A DNA stretch of 41,997 nucleotides from an uncultured Lachnospiraceae bacterium (GCA_949840805.1 CATKXR010000044.1:1-41997), one strand, 5' to 3'. Shown: positions 7,520 through 15,382, numbered from the stretch's first letter. Numbers and translations: made by a program. The notes: generated by a model from the letters alone, not told the origin.

Positions 7520-9190
7520 ATGGAGAGACAATGGTGGCATAACAAGGTGGCATATCAGATTTATCCGAAAAGCTTTTACGATTCCAACGGGGACGGCATT
7601 GGCGACATTCCCGGCATTACGGAAAAATTAGATTATTTAAAGGATCTGGGTGTGGATATTCTATGGATTTCCCCAGTGTATCAGTCACCGTTGGCGGACC
7701 AGGGATATGATATCTCCGATTATTATGAGATTGACCCTTGTTTCGGTACGATGAAGGATATGGAGGCGCTGATCACAGAGGCCAAAAAGCGTCAGATGTA
7801 CATATTGATGGATCTGGTGATTAACCACTGTTCGGATGAACATGCGTGGTTTCAAAAGGCCATGGCGGATCCGGAAGGGGAGTACGGGAACTTTTTTTAC
7901 CTGGCGGATCAAAAGGCCGGGCGGCCGTGCAACTGGCGTTCTTATTTTGGCGGCTCCGTGTGGGAGCCGCTTCCGGGGACGGATAAACAGTACCTCCATA
8001 TGTTTCATAAAAAGCAGCCGGATTTGAACTGGGAAAATCCCAGAGTCCGGCAGGAGATATATAAGATGATCAACTGGTGGCTGGAAAAGGGCGTGGCGGG
8101 ATTCCGCCTGGACGCCATTATCAATATTAAAAAAGCCCTGCCTTTAAGAGACTACCCGGCAGACCGGCCGGACGGCCTGGCGGACCCGTCCGTGATGCTG
8201 GCCCATGCAGAAGGAGTCGGCGCGTTCCTGAGGGAAATGAAGGAAGAGACCTTTCAGAAGCATCATGCCTTCACGGTAGGAGAGGTATTTAACGATAAGC
8301 CGGAGGAACTGGCTGCCTTTATTGGGGAAGACGGATATTTCTCCAGCATGTTTGATTTCCGTGAGACGGTTATAGGCAGCAGCCCGAAAGGATGGTACGG
8401 CAGCCGGCCGGTGACGGCGGAGGAGTATAAGGCGGCGTGCTTTGAGTCCCAGGAGAGGAGCGCCGGGATAGGTTTCTACTCGAATATCATTGAAAACCAC
8501 GACGAACCCAGAGGAGTCAGCCACTATCTGCCTGAGGGACAGGTGTGCGATGCATCGAAAAAAATGCTGGCCGGATTGTATTTTATGCTGCGGGGCATTC
8601 CTTTTATCTACCAGGGACAGGAAATCGGGATGGAGAATGTGGGCTTTACGTCCATTGACCAGATAGATGACATATCTTCGAGGGCAGAATATAAGGCAGC
8701 CCTGGAGGCAGGAGTGCCAGAGGAGAAGGCAATGGAAGCGGTGAGGCGCTACAGCCGTGACAATGCCAGGACACCTATGCAGTGGAACGGGCAGAACCAT
8801 GGAGGATTTACGGAAGGGACGCCGTGGATAAAGGAAAATCCCAACTATCTTCAGATTAATGTAGAGGAACAGCGGGGACGGGAGGATTCGGTCTTTGAGT
8901 TCTACCGCCGCCTGATTGCCCTTCGGAAGGATCCGGAATATGAGGACAGCCTGATTTACGGGGCATGTATTCCCTGGCTGAGGGAACAGAAAAATCTGAT
9001 GGCGTATCTGCGCAGAGGCAGGGAGCAGACCTTGCTGGTGATGGGGAATTTCCAGGAAACGCCCCAGAAGGTAAAGCTTCCGGGATCTTATGAAAAGGTA
9101 TTGATGAATAATATGGATTGTTTTGAGGAGGTAACGGATGGGGAGATCTGCCTGGCAGGATGGCAGTACGCAATTTTGGAGATGAAATGA
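7520..9190 (+). CDS. GH13 alpha-glucosidase, alpha-1,4 / sucrose-isomer type
   Basis: 556 aa, cytoplasmic. The same GH13 subfamily 31 layout as the enzyme at 2743: DGIGDIPGITEKLDYLK, MDLVINHCSDEHAWF, nucleophile D198 in GFRLDA, acid E255 in VGEVFND, and D328 in NHDEPRG. The residue after the nucleophile is Ala199, unlike Val203 in the first enzyme, so this one is expected to prefer alpha-1,4 or other non-1,6 linkages. AAGGAGAA precedes the start. It is the last gene of the importer operon, and the pair would let the cell cleave mixed-linkage alpha-glucosides after uptake. Trehalulose- or trehalose-6-phosphate-type hydrolases are close alternatives. Confidence 0.92.
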   Translation: MERQWWHNKVAYQIYPKSFYDSNGDGIGDIPGITEKLDYLKDLGVDILWISPVYQSPLADQGYDISDYYEIDPCFGTMKDMEALITEAKKRQMYILMDLVINHCSDEHAWFQKAMADPEGEYGNFFYLADQKAGRPCNWRSYFGGSVWEPLPGTDKQYLHMFHKKQPDLNWENPRVRQEIYKMINWWLEKGVAGFRLDAIINIKKALPLRDYPADRPDGLADPSVMLAHAEGVGAFLREMKEETFQKHHAFTVGEVFNDKPEELAAFIGEDGYFSSMFDFRETVIGSSPKGWYGSRPVTAEEYKAACFESQERSAGIGFYSNIIENHDEPRGVSHYLPEGQVCDASKKMLAGLYFMLRGIPFIYQGQEIGMENVGFTSIDQIDDISSRAEYKAALEAGVPEEKAMEAVRRYSRDNARTPMQWNGQNHGGFTEGTPWIKENPNYLQINVEEQRGREDSVFEFYRRLIALRKDPEYEDSLIYGACIPWLREQKNLMAYLRRGREQTLLVMGNFQETPQKVKLPGSYEKVLMNNMDCFEEVTDGEICLAGWQYAILEMK

Positions 9191-9262
9191 CAGAATGCCC
9201 GCAATCCGCAGGAGAGATAGCGGTTTGCGGGAGGTAAAGGAGTAAAACGGAAGAAATAAAAT

Positions 9263-9318
9263 GACAATCCCTGAAATACCGGAACTGTGGCAGGAATCCG
9301 GTATTTTCAGGGATTGTC
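9263..9318 (+). terminator. Strong hairpin, probably bidirectional terminator
   Basis: The arms GACAATCCCTGAAATACCGGA and the matching TCCGGTATTTTCAGGGATTGTC are almost perfectly complementary around a 14-nt loop. It lies between the glucosidase operon and the converging HTH gene and touches the latter's stop codon. A second hairpin (CCCGCAATCCGC/GCGGTTTGCGGG, 9198-9231) precedes it. The stem core (AATACCGG/CCGGTATT) resembles the terminator at 664-717. Confidence 0.75.
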
Positions 9319-9746
9319 TATTCCAGCAAGTCTTCCTTCATATCAAAAAGAACCTCATTTGTTTTCCAGATAGAAATATGGTGGTTGATGGAGTGGATGA
9401 TTACGCAGTCTCTCCTGTTTCTGGGATGGAGCGGTTCTGTGTGGCCTAACCGCAGGACGCGCTGGGTTTCACGAAGGCTAAAGCCTGCGCCAAGGCAGAT
9501 GGCAAGGAGCTTGCTGCGGGAAGGGTTGATTTTCCTGCCGTCAAAAATCTGGTAAGCATAAGTTTTGTCTAAAAGCGAGCTGCGGATCACCGTGGCTTTC
9601 GTGAGATTGTAGATCCCCAAAAGACGTGCAAGTTCTTCGGAGAGGGAGGTGTCCTCAAACTCTTCGGAATTATTTTCAAAAAAAGTATCTAAACGTTTCT
9701 CCTGCTCGATTAATTTCAGCAGTTCATCCGTCGTTTTTCTGCTCAT
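9318..9746 (-). CDS. Helix-turn-helix domain protein (XRE-like)
   Basis: 142 aa. The start at 9746 is chosen because GGGAGGAAG lies just upstream on the minus strand; the longer open frame upstream has no site and overlaps the next gene. Residues about 40-105 (ELARLLGIYNLTKATVIRSS, then KLLAICLGAGFSLRETQRVLRLG) look like a lambda-repressor-like helix-turn-helix with an extra helical unit. The C-terminus (IIHSINHHISIWKTNEVLFD) is a short helical tail. The family is common in Clostridia and often uncharacterised. With the gene at 10012 it forms a minus-strand pair facing the plus-strand cluster, so a regulatory role there is plausible but inferred. Confidence 0.75.
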   Translation of the reverse strand: MSRKTTDELLKLIEQEKRLDTFFENNSEEFEDTSLSEELARLLGIYNLTKATVIRSSLLDKTYAYQIFDGRKINPSRSKLLAICLGAGFSLRETQRVLRLGHTEPLHPRNRRDCVIIHSINHHISIWKTNEVLFDMKEDLLE

Positions 9747-9942
9747 GGCGGCTTCCTCCCCTGTCGTTTGCGTGCGTATCACAATAATCATAAAGGATAG
9801 GACAGAAAATTGCAATAGCCAGGAAAATTTCAGGCAAGATAGTTTCTGTTCACGGGGCGTGGAAAAACGGATGAAAACAGTCTTACAAGCAAGTTTGACG
9901 CCTGTTCTCATCCGTTTTTCCATGCCCTGTGAACTGTAATAC

Positions 9943-10011
9943 AAGATATGCCGGCAGCATAACAAAAACGGGAAAATATAGTTTAAAATATAGAAAAACA
10001 GCAAAGCAAAA
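9943..10011. repeat. Duplicated ~60-bp AT-rich block R3, copy 1
   Basis: This block aligns with 10763-10830: both read ATATGC, then a CAGCATA phrase, GGAAAAATAT-like runs, GTTTAAAATA and GAAAA. The two copies lie on either side of the HTH gene at 10012. They could be operators for that regulator or remnants of a duplication. The block is also a plausible minus-strand promoter region for the gene at 9318. Confidence 0.55.
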
Positions 10012-10347
10012 TCAGAGGCGGTCGGCCACCTCGGCAAGCGCCTGTATGGCACGGACGTATTTTTCATATTGGACGGAGCCGGACTTTCTGGCTTCCGAGA
10101 TGGAGTGGAGCAGCACTTCATCGCTTTGCGGCAGGTTATCGCTGAGCAGATAATCTGCGCTGATGGAAAAAGTCCTGCAGATGGAGACGAAGGTTTCCAG
10201 GGACATGATCTTAATTCCCCGCTCGATATTGCTGTAAAATGAGGGAGAAATGCCGCACATTTCCGCGGCGGCTTCCTGGGAAAGCCCCAGTTCTTCACGG
10301 GAACGCCTGATTTTTCTTCCGATTTCATAGTAATCTAATTTGTTCAT
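10012..10347 (-). CDS. XRE-family transcriptional regulator
   Basis: 111 aa. Residues 8-65 form a clear lambda-repressor-like HTH: IGRKIRRSREELGLSQEAAA, then ISPSFYSNIERG as the recognition helix region and LETFVSICRTFSISADYLLS. The C-terminal 40 residues are helical. It is transcribed away from the cluster starting at 10603. The intervening region holds a tandem pair of TTCTATAAGAA sites, and the same pair recurs in the promoter at 11128-11173, which makes this protein the obvious candidate to bind them (inference). Confidence 0.9.
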   Translation of the reverse strand: MNKLDYYEIGRKIRRSREELGLSQEAAAEMCGISPSFYSNIERGIKIMSLETFVSICRTFSISADYLLSDNLPQSDEVLLHSISEARKSGSVQYEKYVRAIQALAEVADRL

Positions 10348-10470
10348 AGGACTCTCTTCCGGGGATGATTAGGATTGCGGCCGCATGGCTTCCGTCTGAT
10401 ACCTGTGGGAACCGGGACGCCTGCGCCTGTTTCTGGTATCATTTTATAATATGTCCGGAAAATGGAAATA

Positions 10471-10500
10471 TTCTATAAGAAGTAATATTTTCTATAAGAA
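10471..10500 (+). promoter_or_regulatory. Tandem operator-like sites TTCTATAAGAA, pair 1
   Basis: Two perfect copies of TTCTATAAGAA (10471-10481 and 10490-10500), each an inverted repeat TTCT-N3-AGAA, spaced 19 bp start to start. If TTTTCT (10488-10493) and TGTGAT (10511-10516) are the -35 and -10, the second site overlaps the -35 exactly as in the pair at 11128-11157. Confidence 0.65.
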
Positions 10501-10602
10501 TGTAAAACAATGTGATGGATAGAAGCGGGAGACTGCAGGGAACCGGGAATAAGACAGAGACAGCAGGTTTCCCGGAATACTTGTAAAGAGGAGGTAAGAA
10601 AA

Positions 10603-10749
10603 ATGTCACTGATCGCGCAAAAAAAGAAATGCCTGGTTTGCGGGCGCCTTTATTACTGGAATCCTGACGTCGGAAAAATAGCATGTCCTTATTGTAAAAA
10701 AAAAAGAACAGCAGGAGGAAAATACAACCCTGAAAATATGGAACCTTAA
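10603..10749 (+). CDS. 48-aa zinc-ribbon protein
   Basis: Starts MSLIAQKKKCLVCGRLYYWN and ends KYNPENMEP. Two CxxC knuckles (CLVC at residues 10-13 and CPYC at 28-31) with a GR turn after the first and KK after the second make a small zinc ribbon. GAGGAGGT is 8 nt before the ATG, an ideal ribosome binding site, so I consider it a real gene despite its size. It is the first gene after the pair-1 operator region. A run of ten A at its second knuckle (coding KKKR) could allow slippage. Function unknown; nucleic-acid or protein binding is the usual role of such ribbons. Confidence 0.7.
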   Translation: MSLIAQKKKCLVCGRLYYWNPDVGKIACPYCKKKRTAGGKYNPENMEP

Positions 10750-10762
10750 AATTTTCTCTCAA

Positions 10763-10830
10763 AATATGCTGACAGCATACCGAAAATGGAAAAATATGGT
10801 TTAAAATAAAGAAAATCAGGGAAGCAGAGA
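10763..10830. repeat. Duplicated ~60-bp AT-rich block R3, copy 2
   Basis: Second copy of the block at 9943-10011, here between the zinc-ribbon gene and the small membrane protein gene. It may contain a promoter (CTGACA at 10769-10774, weak -10 further right). Confidence 0.55.
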
Positions 10831-10894
10831 CACGGGTATCTGGATATGTTGTGAAACAATGCTGCACCTGGCACAAAAAACAGGGAGGATCATT

Positions 10895-11080
10895 ATGGGA
10901 ATATTAGGAATTCTTTACATTGCTTTAGGTTATTGGGCGGTCGGAAAGACCATATGGGCAAATAAAATTTTGCTCGGAACAGGACAGGCCTTTTTCTTGA
11001 ACCGTGTGTTTTATGCTTTTTTTCTTGGATGGATATTGATTCCATGGGCGCTTCTGAAGGTATTTGTATTCCACGGCTAA
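10895..11080 (+). CDS. Small two-span membrane protein
   Basis: 61 aa. AGGGAGGAT lies 6 nt before the chosen ATG. Two hydrophobic segments (residues about 2-20, GILGILYIALGYWAVG, and 38-56, FYAFFLGWILIPWALLKVFV) flank a short loop with KTIWANK. I do not recognise the family. It sits between the zinc-ribbon gene and the glycine-rich protein gene. Confidence 0.6.
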   Translation: MGILGILYIALGYWAVGKTIWANKILLGTGQAFFLNRVFYAFFLGWILIPWALLKVFVFHG

Positions 11081-11127
11081 AGCGGTACAATACGGCTGGC
11101 ATCAGGTTTTGCCAAACTGCAAAATAT

Positions 11128-11173
11128 ATCTATAAGAATTTATATTGACTATAAGAATGGATGGGGATATAAT
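11128..11173 (+). promoter_or_regulatory. Promoter with operator pair 2
   Basis: TTGACT (11145-11150), 17-bp spacer, TATAAT (11168-11173): a near-consensus sigma-A promoter. Two CTATAAGAA-containing sites (11128-11138 and 11147-11157) have the same 19-bp spacing as pair 1, and the second overlaps the -35. Binding there would block polymerase, so repression is expected. Confidence 0.75.
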
Positions 11174-11242
11174 GAAAAAGTACCTGGAGCCGGAACAACA
11201 TATGGAGCAGATGGCAAATTAGGAAGAAAAGAGGAGTGGCTG

Positions 11243-11791
11243 ATGGGAAATTACATTATCGATAAAAAGAACATGATTTTTAAAAGCCAGGAAGCGTTGG
11301 AACCGATACAAAAGGTTATTGACGATGCAGATAAGGCTTTACATGACAGCTCAAGGAGGATGCAGGATTCGCCCATCGGGGAGGTCCTGGGAGGAGTGGC
11401 CGGAGCGGGAGCAGGAGCGGCGGCCGGCTTTGCCGGCCTCTATTTCGGAGGGTCGGTTGTGGGTCTGAGCGCGGCGGGCATTACCAGCGGCTTGGCTGCC
11501 GCCGGGGCGCTGGTGGGCGGCGGAATGGCGGCAGGCATCGCGGTATTGGCCGCGCCTGCCGTCGTGCTGGGGGCAGCCGGCGTGGGGGTTGCTTCCTATA
11601 TGAAAGAGCAGGAACTTCGGAAAGCAAAAGAGCTGATATATAAAAATGCCATTGCAAAGCAAAACGCTATCTTGAAAGCACTGCAAGAAGAGAGAGATGC
11701 GGATAAAGGGAGGATTGAGTATCTGACAACTCTTAATATTATGCTGCAGGAGGCTATCAAACAGTTGAAACATGACTTGGGCATCGAATAG
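11243..11791 (+). CDS. Glycine/alanine-rich membrane protein with C-terminal coiled coil
   Basis: 182 aa. Residues 1-45 are polar and helical. About 46-118 form a long Gly/Ala-rich hydrophobic block (GGVAGAGAGAAAGFAG, GLSAAGITSGLAAAG, GGGMAAGIAVLAAPAVVLG), probably three membrane-inserting helices with glycine-zipper spacing. Residues 122-180 form a charged coiled coil (EQELRKAKELIYKNAIAKQN and onward). The pattern GxSAAGIxSGxAxxG..GGGMAAG resembles, by eye only, the ISG12/IFI6-like hydrophobic repeat; that is a weak guess. GAGGAGTGGCTG precedes the start. It lies downstream of the operator-bearing promoter and 22 nt before the next gene, so the two form a pair. Confidence 0.75.
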   Translation: MGNYIIDKKNMIFKSQEALEPIQKVIDDADKALHDSSRRMQDSPIGEVLGGVAGAGAGAAAGFAGLYFGGSVVGLSAAGITSGLAAAGALVGGGMAAGIAVLAAPAVVLGAAGVGVASYMKEQELRKAKELIYKNAIAKQNAILKALQEERDADKGRIEYLTTLNIMLQEAIKQLKHDLGIE

Positions 11792-11813
11792 GATTGGAGG
11801 GCGGGCAGGCCAT

Positions 11814-13223
11814 ATGAGCAGATTTTCGTATACGGACAAAGAGCGGGAGATAAATAAGGTCTTGAAGATGAACCAGGATATTTCCGCTTCCCTGCAAAAG
11901 GACCAGGGGACCTCAGATTCCAGGAAGGAGGCTGATCTTGCCATAGCCTCTTGTGTGGAATTGCTGCGTTCGCTTGGAAAAGATACTTCTGACCGAAAGC
12001 TCTCACAAGAGATTTGCAGGCGGAAGGAAGACGGAAGGATGGAGCACGGTCCGAAGACGGAAAGCTGGGATGACCTTGTAAAACAGGCGGAGGAATCTGT
12101 TCCGGGCGAGACAGTCCTTGAGGACATTATGTCAGAGGATGAGATAAACGCGGCGTTTGGCGAGCTGGAAGAGATCAACAGGGAGTTTTCGAGAAAGACC
12201 AGTATTGTCAATAAGACGGATCTGTCGTTTCTTATGGTGGCAACGGCGCTCCAGGTGGCGAAAAGCCTGCTATTTCCCCATATAGCAAAATACTTTCACT
12301 ATGGGGAAGGTTTTGACCCGGCAGAGCGGAAAGATCATGATGATGAGTCCATCCGGCAGAAACACAAAGAAGCCAATGACAGATTCCGTGACAAATACCA
12401 GGAAAAGCATGGAAGCGGCTGCTGGATCAACATGCTCTATCAGACGCCGCCATATGATATCACTCGAGGTTCACAAAAGCTTGGGCTTAATATAGGGGGG
12501 CCTTATCACAGGATGTATACGCTCGGCCATGATCCGGTATTGGGCTGGCTGTTCGGGACGATGAATATCCTGACAGATATTATTACGTTAAATGATTTCC
12601 GGTCTTTCCGGGTTATGAGAAAACCACATATGGAGATTACCGGGCAGATGGTTCCTGCGGGAGTGATGGCATGGGAGAGCTATGAAATGATAAGGGCTGA
12701 CCGGCTGAACCTTCCGGCGGCTGTTTTCGCCGAGGCCTGTCATTTAAAATCGGACGCCTACACGAAGGTGGGGCTTCCCGTCCCCATCCTTTCCAGCATC
12801 AATGAAAATTTTGCCAGCAGGCTTTATAAAAGTAATTATGATGCCCTCTGTTTTGCCAGGGATACAAAGATTGCGGGGGCATCTTTTGTGGTATCAAAAG
12901 TGATAGATCTTATAATAGGTCTGGTCCATGGACTGTTTTGCCCGTCTGATGTGCCGAAAGACTTGTTTGAGGCCAGGACAAGAAAAATTCTTTTAATTTC
13001 CAATTCCATTGCATCTGCCAGTACCATAATCAATGCGAAAATCACGTCAAATCCGAAGAATCTCGATATAGGAAGCCTTCTTAACACGGTTTCCCGTCTC
13101 TTTACGGATGTGAGATTTATATGGAAGGTAAAGCAGGAATTTATAGAAAGCGAGATAGAGGAGAGGCTTAAGCAGGAATTGGAGGAAACGGACAGGATTT
13201 ATTCGGCATCGTTTCCATTGTAA
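11814..13223 (+). CDS. Unrecognised 469-aa protein of the HTH-controlled cluster
   Basis: The start is placed at 11814 (MSRFSYTDKEREINKVLKM), with GGAGG 14 nt upstream; an earlier in-frame ATG at 11772 would overlap the previous gene. The N-terminal ~130 residues are polar and helical. Residues about 136-158 (DLSFLMVATALQVAKSLLFP) and 353-377 (AGASFVVSKVIDLIIGLVHG) are hydrophobic helices that may contact membrane. A conserved-looking centre has GHDPVLGWLFGTMNILTD, then AEACHLKSDAYTKVGLPVP. The C-terminus is a charged helix. I have a sense of a recurring family that pairs with the glycine-rich protein, but I cannot name it. No nuclease, ATPase or protease motif is visible. Confidence 0.75.
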   Translation: MSRFSYTDKEREINKVLKMNQDISASLQKDQGTSDSRKEADLAIASCVELLRSLGKDTSDRKLSQEICRRKEDGRMEHGPKTESWDDLVKQAEESVPGETVLEDIMSEDEINAAFGELEEINREFSRKTSIVNKTDLSFLMVATALQVAKSLLFPHIAKYFHYGEGFDPAERKDHDDESIRQKHKEANDRFRDKYQEKHGSGCWINMLYQTPPYDITRGSQKLGLNIGGPYHRMYTLGHDPVLGWLFGTMNILTDIITLNDFRSFRVMRKPHMEITGQMVPAGVMAWESYEMIRADRLNLPAAVFAEACHLKSDAYTKVGLPVPILSSINENFASRLYKSNYDALCFARDTKIAGASFVVSKVIDLIIGLVHGLFCPSDVPKDLFEARTRKILLISNSIASASTIINAKITSNPKNLDIGSLLNTVSRLFTDVRFIWKVKQEFIESEIEERLKQELEETDRIYSASFPL

Positions 13224-13246
13224 TTGCAGTTTTAAAATGGTATACT
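13218..13246 (+). promoter_or_regulatory. Promoter of the kinase gene
   Basis: TTGTAA (13218-13223), 17-bp spacer, TATACT (13241-13246). It overlaps the stop codon of the preceding gene, so the kinase can be transcribed separately. Confidence 0.65.
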
Positions 13247-13311
13247 TGGTACAGCCTTAACTGTTTTTAAGAGTAAAGCGAAGACAGAATACCGAGGAGA
13301 AGTGGCGTTAC

Positions 13312-14355
13312 ATGTTGTTCAGGGGAAGAGTCTATGAAGAAGCAGGAGAGTTGGGAAACAGCGGCGGGCTGAGGACGCTCCTTCTTCGGGGGGAACAGGG
13401 AGAGATGGCGGTCTATAAGGAAGTTCCGCGGGAAGCGGCGGAGATCTTCCGGCGGCTTATGGAACATCCCCATCCCAATATTGCGGCAATCTACGGAATC
13501 AAGGCAGTGGATGAAGAGACCTGCGGCGTTTTCATGGAATACATTCCCTTTGACACGTTAGAAGACCGGATCCTTTGCCAGGGGAAAATCCCCCTGAAGG
13601 AAGCCAGGCAGATCATGCTTAAGCTGTGCGGGGCAGTGGGGCATTATCAGGGACTTGGGATCATCCACCGGGATCTGAAGCCTCTCAACATTCTTCTGGG
13701 CGGGGACGGGACGGTGAAGGTGGCCGATTTTGGCATTGCCCGCACCTATAAAAAGGAAAAAATCTGCGATACCAGGATTCTGGGAACTGCCGGGTATGCG
13801 GCCCCGGAACAGTTTGGTTTCTCCCAGACCGACGAGAAGGCGGATATCTACGCCCTGGGGGTCATCTTAAACAAGATGCTTACGGGGAAGATGCCGGGGG
13901 ACGAGCTTTACGAGGGGGAGGAGCAAGTCGGCGTCATTATCAAAAAATGCGTCCGCATGTCGCCCGGAGACCGATGCGGGCTGGGAGAGCTGGAGGAAGC
14001 GCTGGGTGGAAGAAAAACAGGGAGAGGACCGTGGTGGAAACAGGTTTTGAAAAAAATTCCGGGGTTCAGGACAGGGAATAAAGTACATATGACGCTGGCT
14101 TTCGTGGAGTATGCCTATGTCCTGTTTTGTTGCATGCTAAGTATCTGCTTTGCGCGCCACACCGCCGGGGGATATGTCCGGTGTTTTGCGGGAGCGCTGA
14201 CGGCAAGCCTGGGCCTGGGCTGCTTTGCGGGAAGTTTCCGGAAGGCGGCGTATGTGCTTCGCATAAAAAGCGGCATAGGGAAAATGTTTCTGGGACTGCT
14301 ATATGGGGCGGCCGGATGCGTGATCTTCTATCTGGGGCTTTCGATGATAATGTAG
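13312..14355 (+). CDS. Membrane-anchored Hanks-type Ser/Thr protein kinase
   Basis: 347 aa. Kinase domain residues about 5-230: a degenerate glycine loop (GELGNSGG), lysine K36 in VYKE, catalytic D121 in HRDLKPLN, D139 of DFG, and the activation/P+1 segment GTAGYAAPEQ. The core catalytic residues are all present, so it should be active. The C-terminus has three hydrophobic segments (about 260-282, 285-307 and 325-347) in place of the PASTA repeats of PrkC-type kinases, so there is no evident extracellular sensor. RBS is GAGGAGAAG. It has its own promoter, so membership in the upstream cluster is uncertain. Confidence 0.9.
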   Translation: MLFRGRVYEEAGELGNSGGLRTLLLRGEQGEMAVYKEVPREAAEIFRRLMEHPHPNIAAIYGIKAVDEETCGVFMEYIPFDTLEDRILCQGKIPLKEARQIMLKLCGAVGHYQGLGIIHRDLKPLNILLGGDGTVKVADFGIARTYKKEKICDTRILGTAGYAAPEQFGFSQTDEKADIYALGVILNKMLTGKMPGDELYEGEEQVGVIIKKCVRMSPGDRCGLGELEEALGGRKTGRGPWWKQVLKKIPGFRTGNKVHMTLAFVEYAYVLFCCMLSICFARHTAGGYVRCFAGALTASLGLGCFAGSFRKAAYVLRIKSGIGKMFLGLLYGAAGCVIFYLGLSMIM

Positions 14356-14407
14356 CGCGGGACTTTGGGTCTTTTGCATCGTGAAAAGAAAGAGGAGAAA
14401 GGTTATT

Positions 14408-15382
14408 ATGGAGTGTTATTTTGCGCCTATGGAGGGAATTACCGGGTATGTATACCGGAATGCCCATCATAAGTTCTACGGAAATGTCGCCATGTATTTT
14501 ACTCCGTTTCTTGCGCCGAACCGTTCCAAGAAGCTGACATCCCGTGAGACGAATGATATTTTGCCGGAGCACAACCAGGGAATAAGGCTGGTGCCTCAGT
14601 TTTTGACAAACCAGGCGGAAGATTTTTTATGGGCTGCAAAAAAGGCAGGAGAGCTTGGCTACAAAGAGGTGAACCTGAATCTGGGATGCCCGTCAGGAAC
14701 GGTGGTCTCCAAGTACCGCGGTTCCGGATTTCTGGCAATTCCTGAGGAATTGGACCGGTTTTTAGAAAGGGTAAGCACAGAGCTTGAGAAAACAGGAATG
14801 AGATTTTCCGTAAAGACACGGATCGGTAAAAACAGCCCTGAGGAGTTCGGGAGGCTCCTTGGGATTTTTAATCAGTATCCCCTGGAGCGGCTGATTATCC
14901 ATCCCAGGCTGCAGACGGATTTTTATCGGAACCGTCCGAACCTGGAGCTGTTTGGGGAGGCAGTAAAAGTTTTTGGAAATCGGGCGTGCTACAACGGGGA
15001 CATTTTTTCAAAAAAAGATTTTATTTCTTTTCATGAGCGTTTTCCGGATGCAGAGGCAGTCATGATGGGACGGGGACTTTTGAGGAATCCGGCGCTGGCG
15101 GAGGAGATTGCCGAAGAAGAGGGAGAACCGGGGCGGGAAAGCCTGTCCGGTGCAGAACTGCAGCGGCTTAAGAGTTTCCACAGGGAAGTGCTGGAAGGAT
15201 ATCGGGAGGCCATTCCCGGCGACCGGAACGTGCTTTTTAAAATGAAGGAATTGTGGACATATCTGGGGGAACGGTTTGCGGGACAGGAACGTCTGCTGAA
15301 GAAGATTAAAAAGGCAAGGCGGATGGAGGAGTATGAAGAGGCGGTGGAAGGAATTTTTGAGGAGGCAGGACTATGGATATGA
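14408..15382 (+). CDS. tRNA-dihydrouridine synthase family protein
   Basis: 324 aa. FMN-dependent reductase that makes dihydrouridine in tRNA. Visible: the N-terminal APMEGITGYVYR motif, NLNLGCPSGTV with the catalytic cysteine, FSVKTRIG, LIIHPRLQ (most Dus proteins have H-R/G-R here), and YNGDIFS..VMMGRGLL, the phosphate-binding end of the barrel. The start at 14408 is chosen for AGGAGAAAGG; a GTG at 14381 in the same frame is less likely. It overlaps the next gene by 10 nt. The lineage is a variant group common in Clostridia rather than DusB of the nusB/lysS context. Confidence 0.9.
   Translation: MECYFAPMEGITGYVYRNAHHKFYGNVAMYFTPFLAPNRSKKLTSRETNDILPEHNQGIRLVPQFLTNQAEDFLWAAKKAGELGYKEVNLNLGCPSGTVVSKYRGSGFLAIPEELDRFLERVSTELEKTGMRFSVKTRIGKNSPEEFGRLLGIFNQYPLERLIIHPRLQTDFYRNRPNLELFGEAVKVFGNRACYNGDIFSKKDFISFHERFPDAEAVMMGRGLLRNPALAEEIAEEEGEPGRESLSGAELQRLKSFHREVLEGYREAIPGDRNVLFKMKELWTYLGERFAGQERLLKKIKKARRMEEYEEAVEGIFEEAGLWI

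Noticed and set aside
9747..10328. Long N-terminal extension of the HTH gene at 9318
   Set aside because: The extension overlaps the XRE gene in another frame, has no ribosome binding site and a low-complexity translation; the start at 9746 has a good site.
11172..11222. 16-codon leader peptide before the glycine-rich gene
   Set aside because: Its ATG overlaps the -10 box and lies before the predicted transcription start.
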